Shown here: positions 18,822 to 28,683 of the stretch, piece after piece
How the letters are laid out: the number at the start of each line of letters is the position of its first letter
How positions within the stretch are numbered: position 1 is the first letter of the stretch
NCBI RefSeq assembly: GCF_030412785.1
Contig: NZ_CP125296.1
Coordinates: 682,001 to 746,000, forward strand
From: Paraburkholderia sabiae
Lineage (GTDB): Bacteria > Pseudomonadota > Gammaproteobacteria > Burkholderiales > Burkholderiaceae
Length of the DNA: 64,000 bases
Direction of reading: 5' to 3'
Notes under the pieces: generated by a model
Database searches by the model: none
Told to the model about the DNA's origin: nothing
Seen by the model: only the letters and a program-made list of their open reading frames with translations
Made by a program: the position numbers and the translations under genes

Positions 18822-20642
18822 ATGAACGTACGCACCCTGGTTCTTGGACTGGCGGTGTTGGTTGCGACGGCGCTGAACTCGTTCCTGGCATATGCCGATC
18901 CGCAACTGGACTCGCTGATCAAGAACCCATCGAACTGGGCGGCGCAGGCAGGTGACTATGCAAATCACCGGTACAGCCCGCTCAAGCAGGTCAACGAAAG
19001 CAATGTCGGCAAATTGCAGGTCGCCTGGACGATGTCGACGGGCGTGCTGCGCGGTCACGAAGGCTCGCCTCTCGTGATCGGCGACACGATGTATATCCAC
19101 TCGCCGTTCCCCAACAAGGTCATCGCGATCAACCTCAAGGATCAGACCTTCATCTGGCAATACGAGCCGAAGCAGGACGCGTCGGTGATCTCCGTGATGT
19201 GCTGCGATACCGTCAACCGCGGTCTCGCGTACGGCGACGGCAAGATCTTCCTGCAGCAGGCCGACACCAAGCTCGTCGCGCTCAACGCGAAGACGGGCGA
19301 AGTGGTGTGGACCGCGCAGAACGGCGATCCGAAGGCGGGCGAAACCAACACCAACGCGCCGCACGTATTCGGCGACAAGGTGCTGACGGGTATCTCCGGC
19401 GGCGAGTTCGGCGTGCGCGGCCGTCTGATCGCGTACGACATCAAGACGGGCAAGGAAGCATGGAAGGCGTACAGCACCGGGCCCGACAACGAGATGCTGC
19501 TCGACCCGCAGCAGACGATGACCTGGGCAGACGGCAAGATGCAGCCCGTCGGCGCGGATTCGTCGATCAAGAGCTGGAAGGGCGATCAGTGGAAGCTCGG
19601 CGGCGGCACCACATGGGGCTGGTACGCGTGGGATCCAAAGCTGAATCTCGTCTACTACGGCACGGGCAATCCGGGCACGTGGAATCCGACGCAGCGCCCC
19701 GGCGACAACAAGTGGTCGATGTCGATCTTCGCTCGCGACCTGAATACGGGCAAGGCGAAGTGGGTCTATCAGATGACGCCTCACGACGAGTGGGACTATG
19801 ACGGCGTCAACGAAATGATCCTCGCGGACATTCAGATGAACGGCAAGAAGACGCCTGCGATCGTGCACTTCGACCGCAACGGCTTCGGCTATACGCTCAA
19901 TCGCGAGACAGGCGAACTGCTGGTTGCACAGAAGTACGACCCGGCCGTGAACTGGGCGGACAGCGTCGATCTGAAGAGCGGCCTGCCGATCCGCAATGCA
20001 TCGTACTCGACGCAGAAAGCCGGTCCGGACCACAACGTGAAGGGCATCTGCCCGGCCGCGTTGGGTTCGAAAGACCAGCAGCCTGCCTCGTTCGATCCTG
20101 GCTCGAACCTGTTCCTCGTGCCGACCAATCACGTCTGCATGGACTACGAGCCGTTCGATGTCGATTACGTGTCTGGCCAGCCGTATGTCGGCGCGACGCT
20201 GTCGATGTATCCGGGGCCGAACGAGAAGGGCGCGATGGGCAACTTCATCGCGTGGGATGCGGCGAAAGGCAAGATCGTCTGGTCGAAGCCGGAACGCTTC
20301 TCGGTATGGTCGGGTGCGCTGGCGACGGCAGGCGGCATCGTCTTCTACGGCACGCTGGAAGGCTACATCAAGGCCGTGCGCATCAAGGACGGCAAGGAAC
20401 TGTGGAAGTTCAAGACGCCGTCGGGAATTATCGGCAACGTGTTCACGTATGAGTATCAGGGCAAGCAGTTCATCGGCGTGTATTCGGGCATCGGCGGCTG
20501 GGCGGGCATCGGCATGGCAGCCGGCCTGCAGAAGTCGACGGAAGGCCTCGGCGCCGTGGGCGGCTATCGCGAGCTGGCGAAGTACACGGCTCTCGGCGGC
20601 ACGCTGTTCATCTTCGCCATTCCGGGCGGAACGAACGGCTGA
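18822..20642 (+). CDS. xoxF: Lanthanide-dependent PQQ methanol dehydrogenase XoxF
   Basis: XoxF oxidises methanol in the periplasm using PQQ and a rare-earth ion. The 606-residue product has a signal peptide (cleavage near residue 25, FLAYA-DP), the vicinal disulfide Cys127-Cys128 (SVMCCDTV), repeated beta-propeller Trp motifs, and [10 protein letters not shown], where Asp325 is the catalytic base and Asp327 is the extra Asp that marks lanthanide-type enzymes over calcium-type MxaF (numbers include the signal peptide). Length is normal. It is followed by a hairpin and then its cytochrome gene. No mxa genes are seen in the window. Confidence 0.97.
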   Translation: MNVRTLVLGLAVLVATALNSFLAYADPQLDSLIKNPSNWAAQAGDYANHRYSPLKQVNESNVGKLQVAWTMSTGVLRGHEGSPLVIGDTMYIHSPFPNKVIAINLKDQTFIWQYEPKQDASVISVMCCDTVNRGLAYGDGKIFLQQADTKLVALNAKTGEVVWTAQNGDPKAGETNTNAPHVFGDKVLTGISGGEFGVRGRLIAYDIKTGKEAWKAYSTGPDNEMLLDPQQTMTWADGKMQPVGADSSIKSWKGDQWKLGGGTTWGWYAWDPKLNLVYYGTGNPGTWNPTQRPGDNKWSMSIFARDLNTGKAKWVYQMTPHDEWDYDGVNEMILADIQMNGKKTPAIVHFDRNGFGYTLNRETGELLVAQKYDPAVNWADSVDLKSGLPIRNASYSTQKAGPDHNVKGICPAALGSKDQQPASFDPGSNLFLVPTNHVCMDYEPFDVDYVSGQPYVGATLSMYPGPNEKGAMGNFIAWDAAKGKIVWSKPERFSVWSGALATAGGIVFYGTLEGYIKAVRIKDGKELWKFKTPSGIIGNVFTYEYQGKQFIGVYSGIGGWAGIGMAAGLQKSTEGLGAVGGYRELAKYTALGGTLFIFAIPGGTNG

Positions 20643-20682
20643 TTACGTGAGTTCACAGTAGTTTCGCAGCAGCAGTGACGTA

Positions 20683-20711
20683 GCCGAAGACGCCCGTACG
20701 CGGTCTTCGGC
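20683..20711 (+). terminator. Hairpin between xoxF and xoxG
   Basis: GCCGAAGAC at 20683-20691 pairs perfectly with GTCTTCGGC at 20703-20711 around an 11-base loop. No T-run follows, so it is not a classical intrinsic terminator. It could stabilise the xoxF message or partly attenuate transcription into the cytochrome gene. Confidence 0.55.
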
Positions 20712-20769
20712 TCCGCCCGATACGAATGACAAGCAGCTTCAATCGAAATGATATTAGGGAGACGAACGC

Positions 20770-21207
20770 ATGAAAGTCCGCGTTGTGCTGTCGCTTGCAG
20801 GTGCGTTACTGGCGTTGAGCGCTTTACCTGTTGTCATGACCAATAGCTGGGGGCAGTCGTCGGATGCGCCTCAGGTTCAGAAGGTCGCCTATAAGGTTGT
20901 CGACGGTAACAAGGTCGACAACGATACATTGCAGGGATGGAAAACCTGGCGCGCGCTGGCGTGTGAACGCTGCCACGGCGCGAAGCAGGAAGGACTCGTG
21001 GGACCGTCGCTGATCGACGCGTTCAAGACGCTCGACAAGAACGAATTCCATCGCACGGTATTCGGCGGACGTGTCGACAAGGGCATGCCCGATTTCAGTT
21101 CGAGCCAGATGATGCAGAAGAACTGGGAAAACCTGTTCGCATACCTGAAAGGCCGCTCCGACGGCTCGATCAAACCGGGCGATCTGCAGGCGATCGATGC
21201 CAAATGA
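20770..21207 (+). CDS. xoxG: c-type cytochrome, XoxF electron acceptor
   Basis: This 145-residue periplasmic cytochrome c has a signal peptide (MKVRVVLSLAGALLALSALPV) and one haem site, CERCH near residue 61, with a distal Met candidate in KGMPDFSSSQMMQ. It follows xoxF and precedes xoxJ, the standard xoxFGJ order, so it is the likely electron acceptor for XoxF. AGGGAGACGA upstream of the ATG is a good ribosome site. Confidence 0.93.
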   Translation: MKVRVVLSLAGALLALSALPVVMTNSWGQSSDAPQVQKVAYKVVDGNKVDNDTLQGWKTWRALACERCHGAKQEGLVGPSLIDAFKTLDKNEFHRTVFGGRVDKGMPDFSSSQMMQKNWENLFAYLKGRSDGSIKPGDLQAIDAK

Positions 21208-21309
21208 GCCAACTGACGTCACGCGAAGCTGCGTGACGCGCTTGCAAGCCTGCACCTGCATGCTTCCGATCGCGCGCCACGCCGCATGACGCAAAACCCG
21301 GAGACCTCC

Positions 21310-22227
21310 ATGTCCGTTTGCAGAACTTCCGTCGTCCATGCCGTCTGTGCGATGCTGACGCTGTGCTGTGTCTGCATCGGTGTTCCCGCAGCCCGCGCGC
21401 AGCAGGGTGCGCCCGCGCCGAATCTGCCGAACAACGATGGCGCGGACAAGGTGCTGCGCGTGTGCGCCGACCCGAACAACATGCCGTTGTCGAACGACAA
21501 GGGCGAAGGCTTCGAGAACAAGATCGCGGCCGCGATGGCCAAAGACTTCGGCTACAAGCTCGAATACACGTACTTTCCGCAGCGCATGGGTTTCGTGCGG
21601 CACACGTTGCGCGACAAGGTGGACAACAGCGATCAGTTCAAATGCGATCTGATCATCGGCGTGCCGCATGGTTACGACATGACGTCGACGACGCGGCCGT
21701 GGCTGCATTCCACGTATGCGATGGTCTTCAACAAGCGCCCCGAGTTCGCGAGCATCAATGCGCCCGCCGATCTGCTGAAGCTGCCGCCGGATCAATTGAA
21801 GAAACTCAAGCTCGGCATCTTCACGCAGACGCCTGCTGTCGACTGGCTGCTGTCGAACAATCTGATCGACCAGGCCGTGTCGTATCGCGCGCAGAGCGGC
21901 GATCCGAACGCGTTTCCTGGCGAGATGATCCAGCACGATCTGGCGCAGGGTAATGTCGATGTCGTGTTCGTCTGGGGGCCGATTGCCGGTTACTTCGCGA
22001 AGCAGGCGAGCGATCGCGTGAAGCTCGTGCCGTTCCCGCCGCAGCAGGGCATCCGTTTCGACTATGAAATCTCGATGGGCGTGCGTTACGGCGAGAAAGC
22101 GTGGCACGACAAGATCGATCAGTGGATCGCCACGCATCAGGACAACATCAACCAGATCCTGACCAGCTACGAAGTACCGCTGCTGCCGCTGGCGAGCGCG
22201 CCTGTCGCATCGGATGCGCCGAAATGA
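21310..22227 (+). CDS. xoxJ: Periplasmic binding protein-like XoxJ
   Basis: The 305-residue product has a signal peptide ending near PAARAQQ and a periplasmic solute-binding fold: KVLRVCADPNNMPLSNDKGEGFENKIAAAMA and later VDVVFVWGPIAGYFAKQ. XoxJ proteins are encoded with XoxF and are thought to help activate or mature the dehydrogenase rather than feed an ABC transporter. I set the start at 21310 because GGAG lies seven bases upstream; an ATG at 21286 is an alternative. Its stop overlaps the next start (ATGA). Confidence 0.92.
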   Translation: MSVCRTSVVHAVCAMLTLCCVCIGVPAARAQQGAPAPNLPNNDGADKVLRVCADPNNMPLSNDKGEGFENKIAAAMAKDFGYKLEYTYFPQRMGFVRHTLRDKVDNSDQFKCDLIIGVPHGYDMTSTTRPWLHSTYAMVFNKRPEFASINAPADLLKLPPDQLKKLKLGIFTQTPAVDWLLSNNLIDQAVSYRAQSGDPNAFPGEMIQHDLAQGNVDVVFVWGPIAGYFAKQASDRVKLVPFPPQQGIRFDYEISMGVRYGEKAWHDKIDQWIATHQDNINQILTSYEVPLLPLASAPVASDAPK

Positions 22228-23048
22228 CGGGCGCCTGTGCAGCAAGCGCACGCGTTGGCGCGCGTGCGTTTGCATCGCGCGGCGTTGCTGCGCTGGCCGC
22301 GCTCGCGGTGTCGATGACATTGCCGCAAGCCGCGCATTCCGCCGATGCCGCGAGCGGCCCTGCCGCTGCAAGCGGCGCGAGCGGAGCGGAAACGCCGATC
22401 GCGCCCGCCGAAAAACTGCTGTTTCTCACGCCGCATCTGCATGGCGTCGCGTCGCAGACGGAGCTGGACTATTCGCTCGTCGTATCGGCGCCGCCTGACA
22501 AACAGACTGATCGCATCCGCGTGCTCGTCGCCAGCGCCGATAACGCGAAAAGCGACGCCACGGTCAGCGATGCCAGCGGCAAGGTGCCGTTGCCTGAAAA
22601 CCTGCCGTGCAATCCCGTGATTCTGTATTTTCTCGAGCGCGACATCGCCGGGATGGAGCAGGCGACGGGCGGCCAGCGGCGCTATTTTCAGCAGCGTGTG
22701 CGGCTTGCGCTGGCCGCGAGCCCGGCCATCACGGACACGACGGTGCAGGTGGACGGCAAGACTGTGAAGGCGCGCAAGATCGTGATTCAGCCGTATCTGC
22801 ACGATCCGAACGCGCAACGCTTTCCGAAGTTCACGAGCAAGCGCTATACGTTCGTGCTCGCCGATGGCGTGCCGGGCGGCGTGTCGCTATTGCGCACCGA
22901 TGTGCCCGGCGACAACGAGGACTTCGCGCATCCGTTGAAGACGGAGATGTTGAGTTACGAAGGCTCGTTGCGCAAGCTGTCGCCGCCTGCAAACGGCACG
23001 AAGTCGCCCTCGACGAAGCCCGATAACGCGCCGCGCGCGAGCCGCTGA
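22224..23048 (+). CDS. Unknown exported protein coupled to xoxJ
   Basis: I do not recognise the family. The 274-residue product has a signal peptide (VAALAALAVSMTLPQAAHS-ADA) followed by an Ala/Gly-rich linker and a folded region beginning KLLFLTPHLHGVASQTELDYSLV. The mature part holds a conserved-looking PCNPVILYFLERDIAGMEQATGG-like stretch and a tail rich in Ser/Lys/Pro. It overlaps xoxJ by four bases, so translation is coupled and a periplasmic role in the XoxF system is likely. The single mature Cys in LPCNP is notable. Confidence 0.8.
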   Translation: MTGACAASARVGARAFASRGVAALAALAVSMTLPQAAHSADAASGPAAASGASGAETPIAPAEKLLFLTPHLHGVASQTELDYSLVVSAPPDKQTDRIRVLVASADNAKSDATVSDASGKVPLPENLPCNPVILYFLERDIAGMEQATGGQRRYFQQRVRLALAASPAITDTTVQVDGKTVKARKIVIQPYLHDPNAQRFPKFTSKRYTFVLADGVPGGVSLLRTDVPGDNEDFAHPLKTEMLSYEGSLRKLSPPANGTKSPSTKPDNAPRASR

Positions 23049-23102
23049 AACTGCCGCCGATGTTCTGTCGCTGTTCGCTATTCGCTATGCGCGTGGGAAC
23101 GC

Positions 23103-24074
23103 ATGATGAACCTGATCCGCTCGCTGACGCTCAGGCAATTGCAGATCTTCGTGATTGCAAGCCGTTTGCCGAGCTTCGCGCGCGCGGCGGAAGAACTGCA
23201 TCTGACGCAACCCGCCGTGTCGATGCAGATTCGCCAGCTGGAAGAGGCGATCGGCATGCCGCTGTTCGAGCGGATCGCGCGACGTCTCACGCTGACGGAA
23301 GCGGGCGAACGTCTGTCGCATCACGCCAGCCGCATACTCGGCGAGATCAAGGATGCCGAGGACACGATGACATCGCTCGCGCAGGCGGACAGCGGGTCGA
23401 TCACGGTGAGCATCGTGAGTTCGGCGACTTACTTTGCGCCGAAGCTGCTTGCGCTGTATTCGAAGCAGTATCCGAAGGTGGATGTGCATTTTTCCGTGGG
23501 CAATCGCGAGACGTTGCTGCGGCTGTTGCAGGACAACGCGACGGATCTCGCGATCATGGGCAGGCCGCCGCCCGAACTCGGCACGACGGCCGAGCCGCTT
23601 GCTTATCACCCGCATGTGATCATTGCGCCGGTTTCGCATCCTTTGCGCGATGCGAGGCGGTTCGATTTGCAGGAGCTTGCGGGGGATACGTTTTTATTGC
23701 GCGAGCCTGGGTCGGGGACGCGGGCTGTGACCGAGCATACGTTTCGGCAGCATCTTTTCACGCCTTCCCGGTGTGTGACGCTTGGCAGCAATGAGACTAT
23801 CAAGCAGGCTGTGATGGCAGGGATGGGTGTGAGCCTTATTTCATTGCATACGCTTGGGCTTGAATTGCGGACCGGCGAGATCGCATTGCTCGATGTGAAC
23901 GGGACGCCCGTTGAGCGGACCTGGCAGATCGTGCATCTCGCCTCTAAACAGCTGTCGCCGACTTGTGTTGTGTTTCGCAGGTTTTTGCTTGAGAGGGCTG
24001 AGGCTTTTCTTGAGGAAGAGTTTGCTGAGCTGGTGGCGCCGCTTTCCGCGCGGCGGGTGCGGGGTGTGGGGTAG
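23103..24074 (+). CDS. LysR-family regulator, CbbR-like
   Basis: The 323-residue product is a LysR-type regulator with an N-terminal winged helix (TLRQLQIFVIASRLPSFARAAEELHLTQPAVSMQIRQLE-type sequence) and a C-terminal effector domain. Overall it looks like the CbbR subgroup. Two Met codons at 23103 and 23106 are both possible starts. It lies 54 bases after the xoxJ-linked gene on the same strand. It could control the C1 cluster or a cbb operon; the latter's usual divergent cbbR would lie outside the window. From about 23640 to the stop third positions become T-rich, as the gene approaches repeat copy 2. Confidence 0.88.
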   Translation: MMNLIRSLTLRQLQIFVIASRLPSFARAAEELHLTQPAVSMQIRQLEEAIGMPLFERIARRLTLTEAGERLSHHASRILGEIKDAEDTMTSLAQADSGSITVSIVSSATYFAPKLLALYSKQYPKVDVHFSVGNRETLLRLLQDNATDLAIMGRPPPELGTTAEPLAYHPHVIIAPVSHPLRDARRFDLQELAGDTFLLREPGSGTRAVTEHTFRQHLFTPSRCVTLGSNETIKQAVMAGMGVSLISLHTLGLELRTGEIALLDVNGTPVERTWQIVHLASKQLSPTCVVFRRFLLERAEAFLEEEFAELVAPLSARRVRGVG

Positions 24075-24088
24075 TGGCGTAGGGGGGC

Positions 24089-24737
24089 TTTTGTCTGCGA
24101 CGCTAGTCGCCATTCTGGGTTTTTGGTTTTTGTCTTTTTGTTGGCATCCGCGATTTCGTATCCGTACTTCACGCGTCGCCCCTGTGCGGGGCGGCACCTA
24201 CTTTTCTTTGCAGCGGCAAAGAAAAGTAGGCAAAAGAAAGCCGCTTCAAACCTCCGGTGCCCGCCAGGATAACGCCACAGCACACGTTCTTTGAGCCGTC
24301 GCGCTGCGACGCCAACACTCCGTAGAAAGCCCGCAGTCAACCGCGCCCGGCGCGAAAGATGATATCCACCTGGAGCACATTCGGTCAGCGCGCTTTTTTT
24401 GCATTTGCCGTCGGTCTGAATGCGGCGGTATGTGTTCCAGACTGTGTGGGGTTTTCGCGCCGTGCGCGCCTGACTGCGGGCTATCTACAGAGTGCGGACG
24501 TCGCTGCGCGACAGCTCGACTGCGGCATGCCGCGGCGCTGCCCTGGCAGGCACCGGAGGTTCAAAAGCGGCTTTCTTTTGCCTACTTTTCTTTGCCGCTG
24601 CAAAGAAAAGTAGGTGCCGCCCCGCACAGGGGCGACGTTTGAAGCACGGATGCGAAATCGCGGATGCCAGCGCAGCAAAAAACCAAAAAACAAAAAAACA
24701 AAAAAACCAGAATGAGCGACTGGCGTCGCAGACAAAA
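24089..24737. repeat. Large palindromic intergenic repeat, copy 2 (inverted relative to copy 1)
   Basis: The core 24143-24668 matches repeat copy 1 in reverse: its left half resembles the complement of copy 1's right half and vice versa. It has the same 69-bp perfect terminal arms at 24178-24246 and 24565-24633, each with the internal 15-bp hairpin. In this copy the inverted repeat extends outward: 24089-24119 (TTTTGTCTGCGACGC...) pairs with 24707-24737 with few mismatches. An (ACAAA) run follows at about 24732-24755. The element lies between the convergent LysR gene and ybdD. No transposase or other convincing gene is inside. Confidence 0.93.
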
Positions 24738-24762
24738 CAAAACAAAACAAAACAACTACACC

Positions 24763-24969
24763 TCAACAACACTTCCCAGCGCCGCCGGCATACCTCGCAT
24801 TCTGCCGCTCACGAAAAAACTCTTCATAACTCATGACAGGGCGACCAGGATGAGTCGCACCCATATGAGCGACATAGGTCTCATAGTCGGGCAAGCCGAC
24901 CATCAACCGCATGGCCTGCCCGAGGTATCGCCCGGCGTTGCGCACATCATCGCGAAGTCCTGAGAACAT
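24763..24969 (-). CDS. ybdD: YbdD/YjiX family small protein (DUF466)
   Basis: The 68-residue product matches the YbdD/YjiX family encoded next to CstA-type transporters: [19 protein letters not shown], then [19 protein letters not shown]. Its function is unknown, but genetic linkage suggests help in CstA transport. I use the ATG at 24969 (MFSGLRDD), which aligns with family starts; a GTG at 24987 overlapping the cstA stop is an alternative. The coding strand is T-rich at third positions. Confidence 0.9.
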   Translation of the reverse strand: MFSGLRDDVRNAGRYLGQAMRLMVGLPDYETYVAHMGATHPGRPVMSYEEFFRERQNARYAGGAGKCC

Positions 24970-24983
24970 AACGCGCCCCCGGA

Positions 24984-27062
24984 TCACTGCGCGCCGCCAG
25001 CGCGCTGACCGCCAGGCAACACCTCAAACGGCGTCTCCAGCACAGTAGGCAGATCCGCGCGCCGAGCGCGCAAAACAGCAAGCACGCCATACACAACCAC
25101 ACTGACTACGACAAAGATAAAAAGCCCAGCCAGCGCCGCATCGACGTAGTCATTAAACATGATCCGACGCATCTGCTCGATCGACTTGGCGGGCGCAACA
25201 ACCTTACCCGCATCAGCAGCAGCACCGAGCTTCGCAGCATGCGCCAGAAATCCCACCTTCGGATTCGCGTCGAAAATCTTCTGCCAGCCCGCCGTCATCG
25301 TGCAGATCAGCAGCCAGACCGTCGGCACCAGCGTCACCCACGCAAAGCGCTCGCGCTTCATCTTGAACAGCACCACCGTGCCGAGCACCAGCGCAATACC
25401 CGCGAGCATCTGGTTTGAGATGCCGAACAGCGGCCACAGCGTATTGATACCGCCCAACGGATCGACCACGCCCTGATACAGGAAGTAACCCCACGCTGCC
25501 ACGCACAGCGCCGTTGCGATCAGATTCGCAGGCAGCGATTCCGTGCGCTTCAATGCCGGATGGAACGTGCCGAGCAGATCCTGCAGCATGAAGCGTCCGG
25601 CGCGCGTACCCGCATCGACGGCCGTCAGGATGAACAGCGCTTCGAACAGAATCGCGAAGTGATACCAGAACGCCATCATCGCCTGGCCGCCGATCACCTG
25701 ATGAAGAATCTGCGCCATGCCCACGGCGAGCGTCGGTGCGCCGCCAGCACGCGCCACGATCGTCGTTTCGCCGACAGCCTTCGCGGTCTGCGTCAACATC
25801 TCCGGCGTGAGCATGAAGCCCCATTGCGACACGGTCTGCGCGACTGCATCCGGCGTCGTGCCGAGCACGGCGGCGGGCGCGTTCATCGCGAAGTAGACGC
25901 CCGGCTCGATCACGGCGGCCGCAACCAGCGCCATGATCGCGACGAACGATTCCATCAGCATCGCGCCATAACCGATGAAGCGCGCGTTGCGTTCGTTGTC
26001 GAGCAGCTTCGGCGTCGTGCCCGACGAAATCAGCGCGTGGAAGCCCGACACCGCCCCGCAAGCGATCGTGATGAACAGGAACGGGAACATATTGCCCGAC
26101 CACACGGGGCCCGTGCCGTCGACGAACTTCGTCAGCGCGGGCATCTTCAGTTCCGGCGCGACGACGAGAATGCCGATCGCGAGGCCGAGGATCGTGCCGA
26201 TCTTCAGGAACGTCGACAGATAATCGCGCGGCGCAAGCAGCAGCCACACAGGCAGCACCGACGCAACGAAGCCATAGCCGATCAGAATCCACGTGAGCTG
26301 CGTGCCGCTGAACGTGAACCACGTGGCGAGTGCAGCGGAATCATGCACGCTCTGGCCGAACGCGATCGACGCCATCAGCAGCACGAAGCCGATGATCGAC
26401 ACTTCGCCGATGCGCCCCGGACGGATGTAGCGCGTATAGACGCCCATGAAGAGCGCAATGGGAATCGTCGCGGCGACGGTGAACGTACCCCACGGCGAAT
26501 TCGTCAGCGCCTTCACGACGATCAGCGCGAGCACGGCAAGGATGATCACCATGATCAGGAACGCGCCGAACAGCGCGATCACGCCGGGCACGGTGCCGAG
26601 TTCCATCTTGACGAGATCGCCGAGCGAACGGCCGTCGCGGCGCGTCGAGATGAACAGCACGATGAAGTCCTGCACGGCGCCCGCGAATACGACGCCCGCG
26701 AGGATCCACAGCATGCCGGGCACGTAGCCCATCTGCGCGGCGAGCACCGGGCCGACCAGCGGACCCGCGCCCGCGATCGCTGCAAAGTGATGGCCGAACA
26801 GCACGTACTTGTTGGTCGGCACGTAGTCGAGGCCGTCGTTGTGACGCACGGCAGGCGTCATGCGCTGACCGTCCAGTTGCAGCACATGATTCGCGATGAA
26901 ACGGCTGTAGAAGCGGTACGCGATCAGATAGACGCACACAGCGGCGATCACGACCCAGAGGGCACTGACCTTTTCGCCATGCGCGAGCGCGATGGTGCCG
27001 AATGCAAACGCGCCTAGCAGCGCGACCGCGATCCAGACCAGAAACGAGGAAGCCCGGTTCAT
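24984..27062 (-). CDS. cstA: CstA-family carbon starvation transporter
   Basis: CstA-type proteins are inner-membrane transporters for pyruvate and some peptides, induced when carbon is short. The 692-residue product has many membrane segments and the conserved [20 protein letters not shown] and [21 protein letters not shown] blocks. The ATG at 27062 has AGGAGA upstream. ybdD follows at once. It is divergent from a two-component system that probably controls it. The last 300 bases, toward repeat copy 2, are T-rich at third positions in contrast to the rest of the gene. Confidence 0.94.
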   Translation of the reverse strand: MNRASSFLVWIAVALLGAFAFGTIALAHGEKVSALWVVIAAVCVYLIAYRFYSRFIANHVLQLDGQRMTPAVRHNDGLDYVPTNKYVLFGHHFAAIAGAGPLVGPVLAAQMGYVPGMLWILAGVVFAGAVQDFIVLFISTRRDGRSLGDLVKMELGTVPGVIALFGAFLIMVIILAVLALIVVKALTNSPWGTFTVAATIPIALFMGVYTRYIRPGRIGEVSIIGFVLLMASIAFGQSVHDSAALATWFTFSGTQLTWILIGYGFVASVLPVWLLLAPRDYLSTFLKIGTILGLAIGILVVAPELKMPALTKFVDGTGPVWSGNMFPFLFITIACGAVSGFHALISSGTTPKLLDNERNARFIGYGAMLMESFVAIMALVAAAVIEPGVYFAMNAPAAVLGTTPDAVAQTVSQWGFMLTPEMLTQTAKAVGETTIVARAGGAPTLAVGMAQILHQVIGGQAMMAFWYHFAILFEALFILTAVDAGTRAGRFMLQDLLGTFHPALKRTESLPANLIATALCVAAWGYFLYQGVVDPLGGINTLWPLFGISNQMLAGIALVLGTVVLFKMKRERFAWVTLVPTVWLLICTMTAGWQKIFDANPKVGFLAHAAKLGAAADAGKVVAPAKSIEQMRRIMFNDYVDAALAGLFIFVVVSVVVYGVLAVLRARRADLPTVLETPFEVLPGGQRAGGAQ

Positions 27063-27267
27063 GGGTGTCTCCTGTGTATTTGTATAAACGCCCGTCAGCG
27101 CCCGCTGGCGAGACCGATTGCGGCGCGCGTTGCGCATGCCGCGCATGGTCGAAGATGTGCCATGCTTTGGGCGTGTAGTATTCGTGTTCGTCGAGTGCGC
27201 CACAAGCGCATGACTACGTAAGCGCGCTACGTACAACTACGTAGACAGTCCGACAGGTTTTCCGCAG

Positions 27268-28683
27268 ATGAAACTCAAGACCAGGATTTTCCTGCTCGCG
27301 ATCGTGCCGTTTCTGGCCGCGATCGCAGGCATTGCATTCGGCGTGCGCCATCAGGCCACGTCGCTCGCCAGCGCACAGCACGACACGACGCAATCCGCGT
27401 ATATGGCGAGCAAGGAAATCGAGTTGCGGCATTACGTCGATCTCGCCACCAGCGCGATCAAGCCGCTCTACGACGAAGCAGGCAAGAACGGCCGCGACGA
27501 CGCGACCTTGCGCGACCGCGCGCTCGCGATGCTCGAAAAGATGGACTTCGGCCAGGACGGTTATTTCTTCGTGTACGACATGCATGGCCGTTCGCTGATG
27601 CATCCGCGCGAGCCGGATCTCGTCGGACGCGATCTGTGGACCTTGCGCGACCCGGCAGGGTCGTTGACGATCCAGCAACTGATCGCCGCCGCGGCGCAGG
27701 GCGGCGGATATGTGCGCTACGTGTGGCATCGGCCGTCCACGGGCAAGCTCGCGCCGAAGCTCGGCTATGTCGTGCCGCTGCCGCGCTGGGGCTGGATGCT
27801 CGGCACGGGCATCTATCTCGACGACGTCGACACGACACTGGCGCGCATCGATCAGCGCGCGTCGTCGGATATCGAGCACACTATGTTGTGGATCGGCGCG
27901 ATTGCGCTGGCGGGCCTCTGCGTGATCGCCGTGTGCGCGCTCGTGCTCAACGTCAGCGAATACCGCAGCGCGGACGCGAAGCTCAAGCGTCTCGCGCAGC
28001 AAGTGGTGGAGTCGCAGGAAAACGAACGGGCGCGTCTGTCGCGCGAACTGCACGACGGCATCAGCCAGATGCTGGTGTCCGTCAAGCTGCTGCTCGAATC
28101 GGCGCTCGCGCGTTTCGAGTTGAGCGAACCGCGCGTGCAGCCGGCGGAAACGGCGCTGTCGACGGGCATCGGGCGGCTCGGCGATGCGTTGCGCGAAGTG
28201 CGGCGCATCTCGCATGCGCTGCGTCCGTCGATGCTCGACGATCTCGGTCTTGCCGCCGCGCTCGAACAACTGACGCGCGAATTGAGCGCGCAAGGTCATC
28301 TGGCCATCGGCTTCACGCATGTCTCACACGATCACGCTGCGCATTTGCCCGACACCGTCAAGACGGCGCTGTTCCGCATCGCGCAGGAGGCGTTGACGAA
28401 CATCTTCCGGCACGCTCAGGCGACCCAGGCGGCCGTGTCGCTGGATGTGTCCGCGAGCCGCGTCACGTTGTCCGTCAGCGACGATGGCCGCGGCTTCGAC
28501 GTCGAACGGGTGCAGGCGGACCCGCACGCGGGCGTCGGTTTGCGCAACATGCGCGAGAGGCTGGAGGCGCTCGACGGCGATCTGCGCTTCGACTCGCGGC
28601 CAGGCCACACCATCGTCACGGCGACCGTGCCCGTCTTCGCACGCGAGGCGCTCTCCATCGAAATGCAGGCAGACCAGTCATGA
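27268..28683 (+). CDS. Sensor histidine kinase with Cache domain
   Basis: The 471-residue product has a first membrane segment (residues about 7-27), a periplasmic single-Cache domain (FGQDGYFFVYDMHGRSLMHP...GRDLWTL), a second membrane segment near residue 210, then a HisKA_3 domain with the phospho-acceptor His in ARLSRELHDGISQM, and an ATPase domain with DDGRGFDVERV and GVGLRNMRERLE. It belongs with NarL-type regulators. Small-acid ligands such as pyruvate or acetate are common for this Cache type. Its divergent placement from cstA suggests it senses carbon status for that transporter. Confidence 0.92.
   Translation: MKLKTRIFLLAIVPFLAAIAGIAFGVRHQATSLASAQHDTTQSAYMASKEIELRHYVDLATSAIKPLYDEAGKNGRDDATLRDRALAMLEKMDFGQDGYFFVYDMHGRSLMHPREPDLVGRDLWTLRDPAGSLTIQQLIAAAAQGGGYVRYVWHRPSTGKLAPKLGYVVPLPRWGWMLGTGIYLDDVDTTLARIDQRASSDIEHTMLWIGAIALAGLCVIAVCALVLNVSEYRSADAKLKRLAQQVVESQENERARLSRELHDGISQMLVSVKLLLESALARFELSEPRVQPAETALSTGIGRLGDALREVRRISHALRPSMLDDLGLAAALEQLTRELSAQGHLAIGFTHVSHDHAAHLPDTVKTALFRIAQEALTNIFRHAQATQAAVSLDVSASRVTLSVSDDGRGFDVERVQADPHAGVGLRNMRERLEALDGDLRFDSRPGHTIVTATVPVFAREALSIEMQADQS

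Noticed and set aside
23103..24074. Calling the LysR gene cbbR outright
   Set aside because: It is not divergent from the cbb operon and lies at the end of the xox cluster; similarity to CbbR alone does not fix its target.
4921..24633. Four 69-bp identical repeats as a possible CRISPR or IS trace
   Set aside because: The repeats are not regularly spaced with unique spacers, no cas or transposase gene is present, and no target duplication is seen at the ends.
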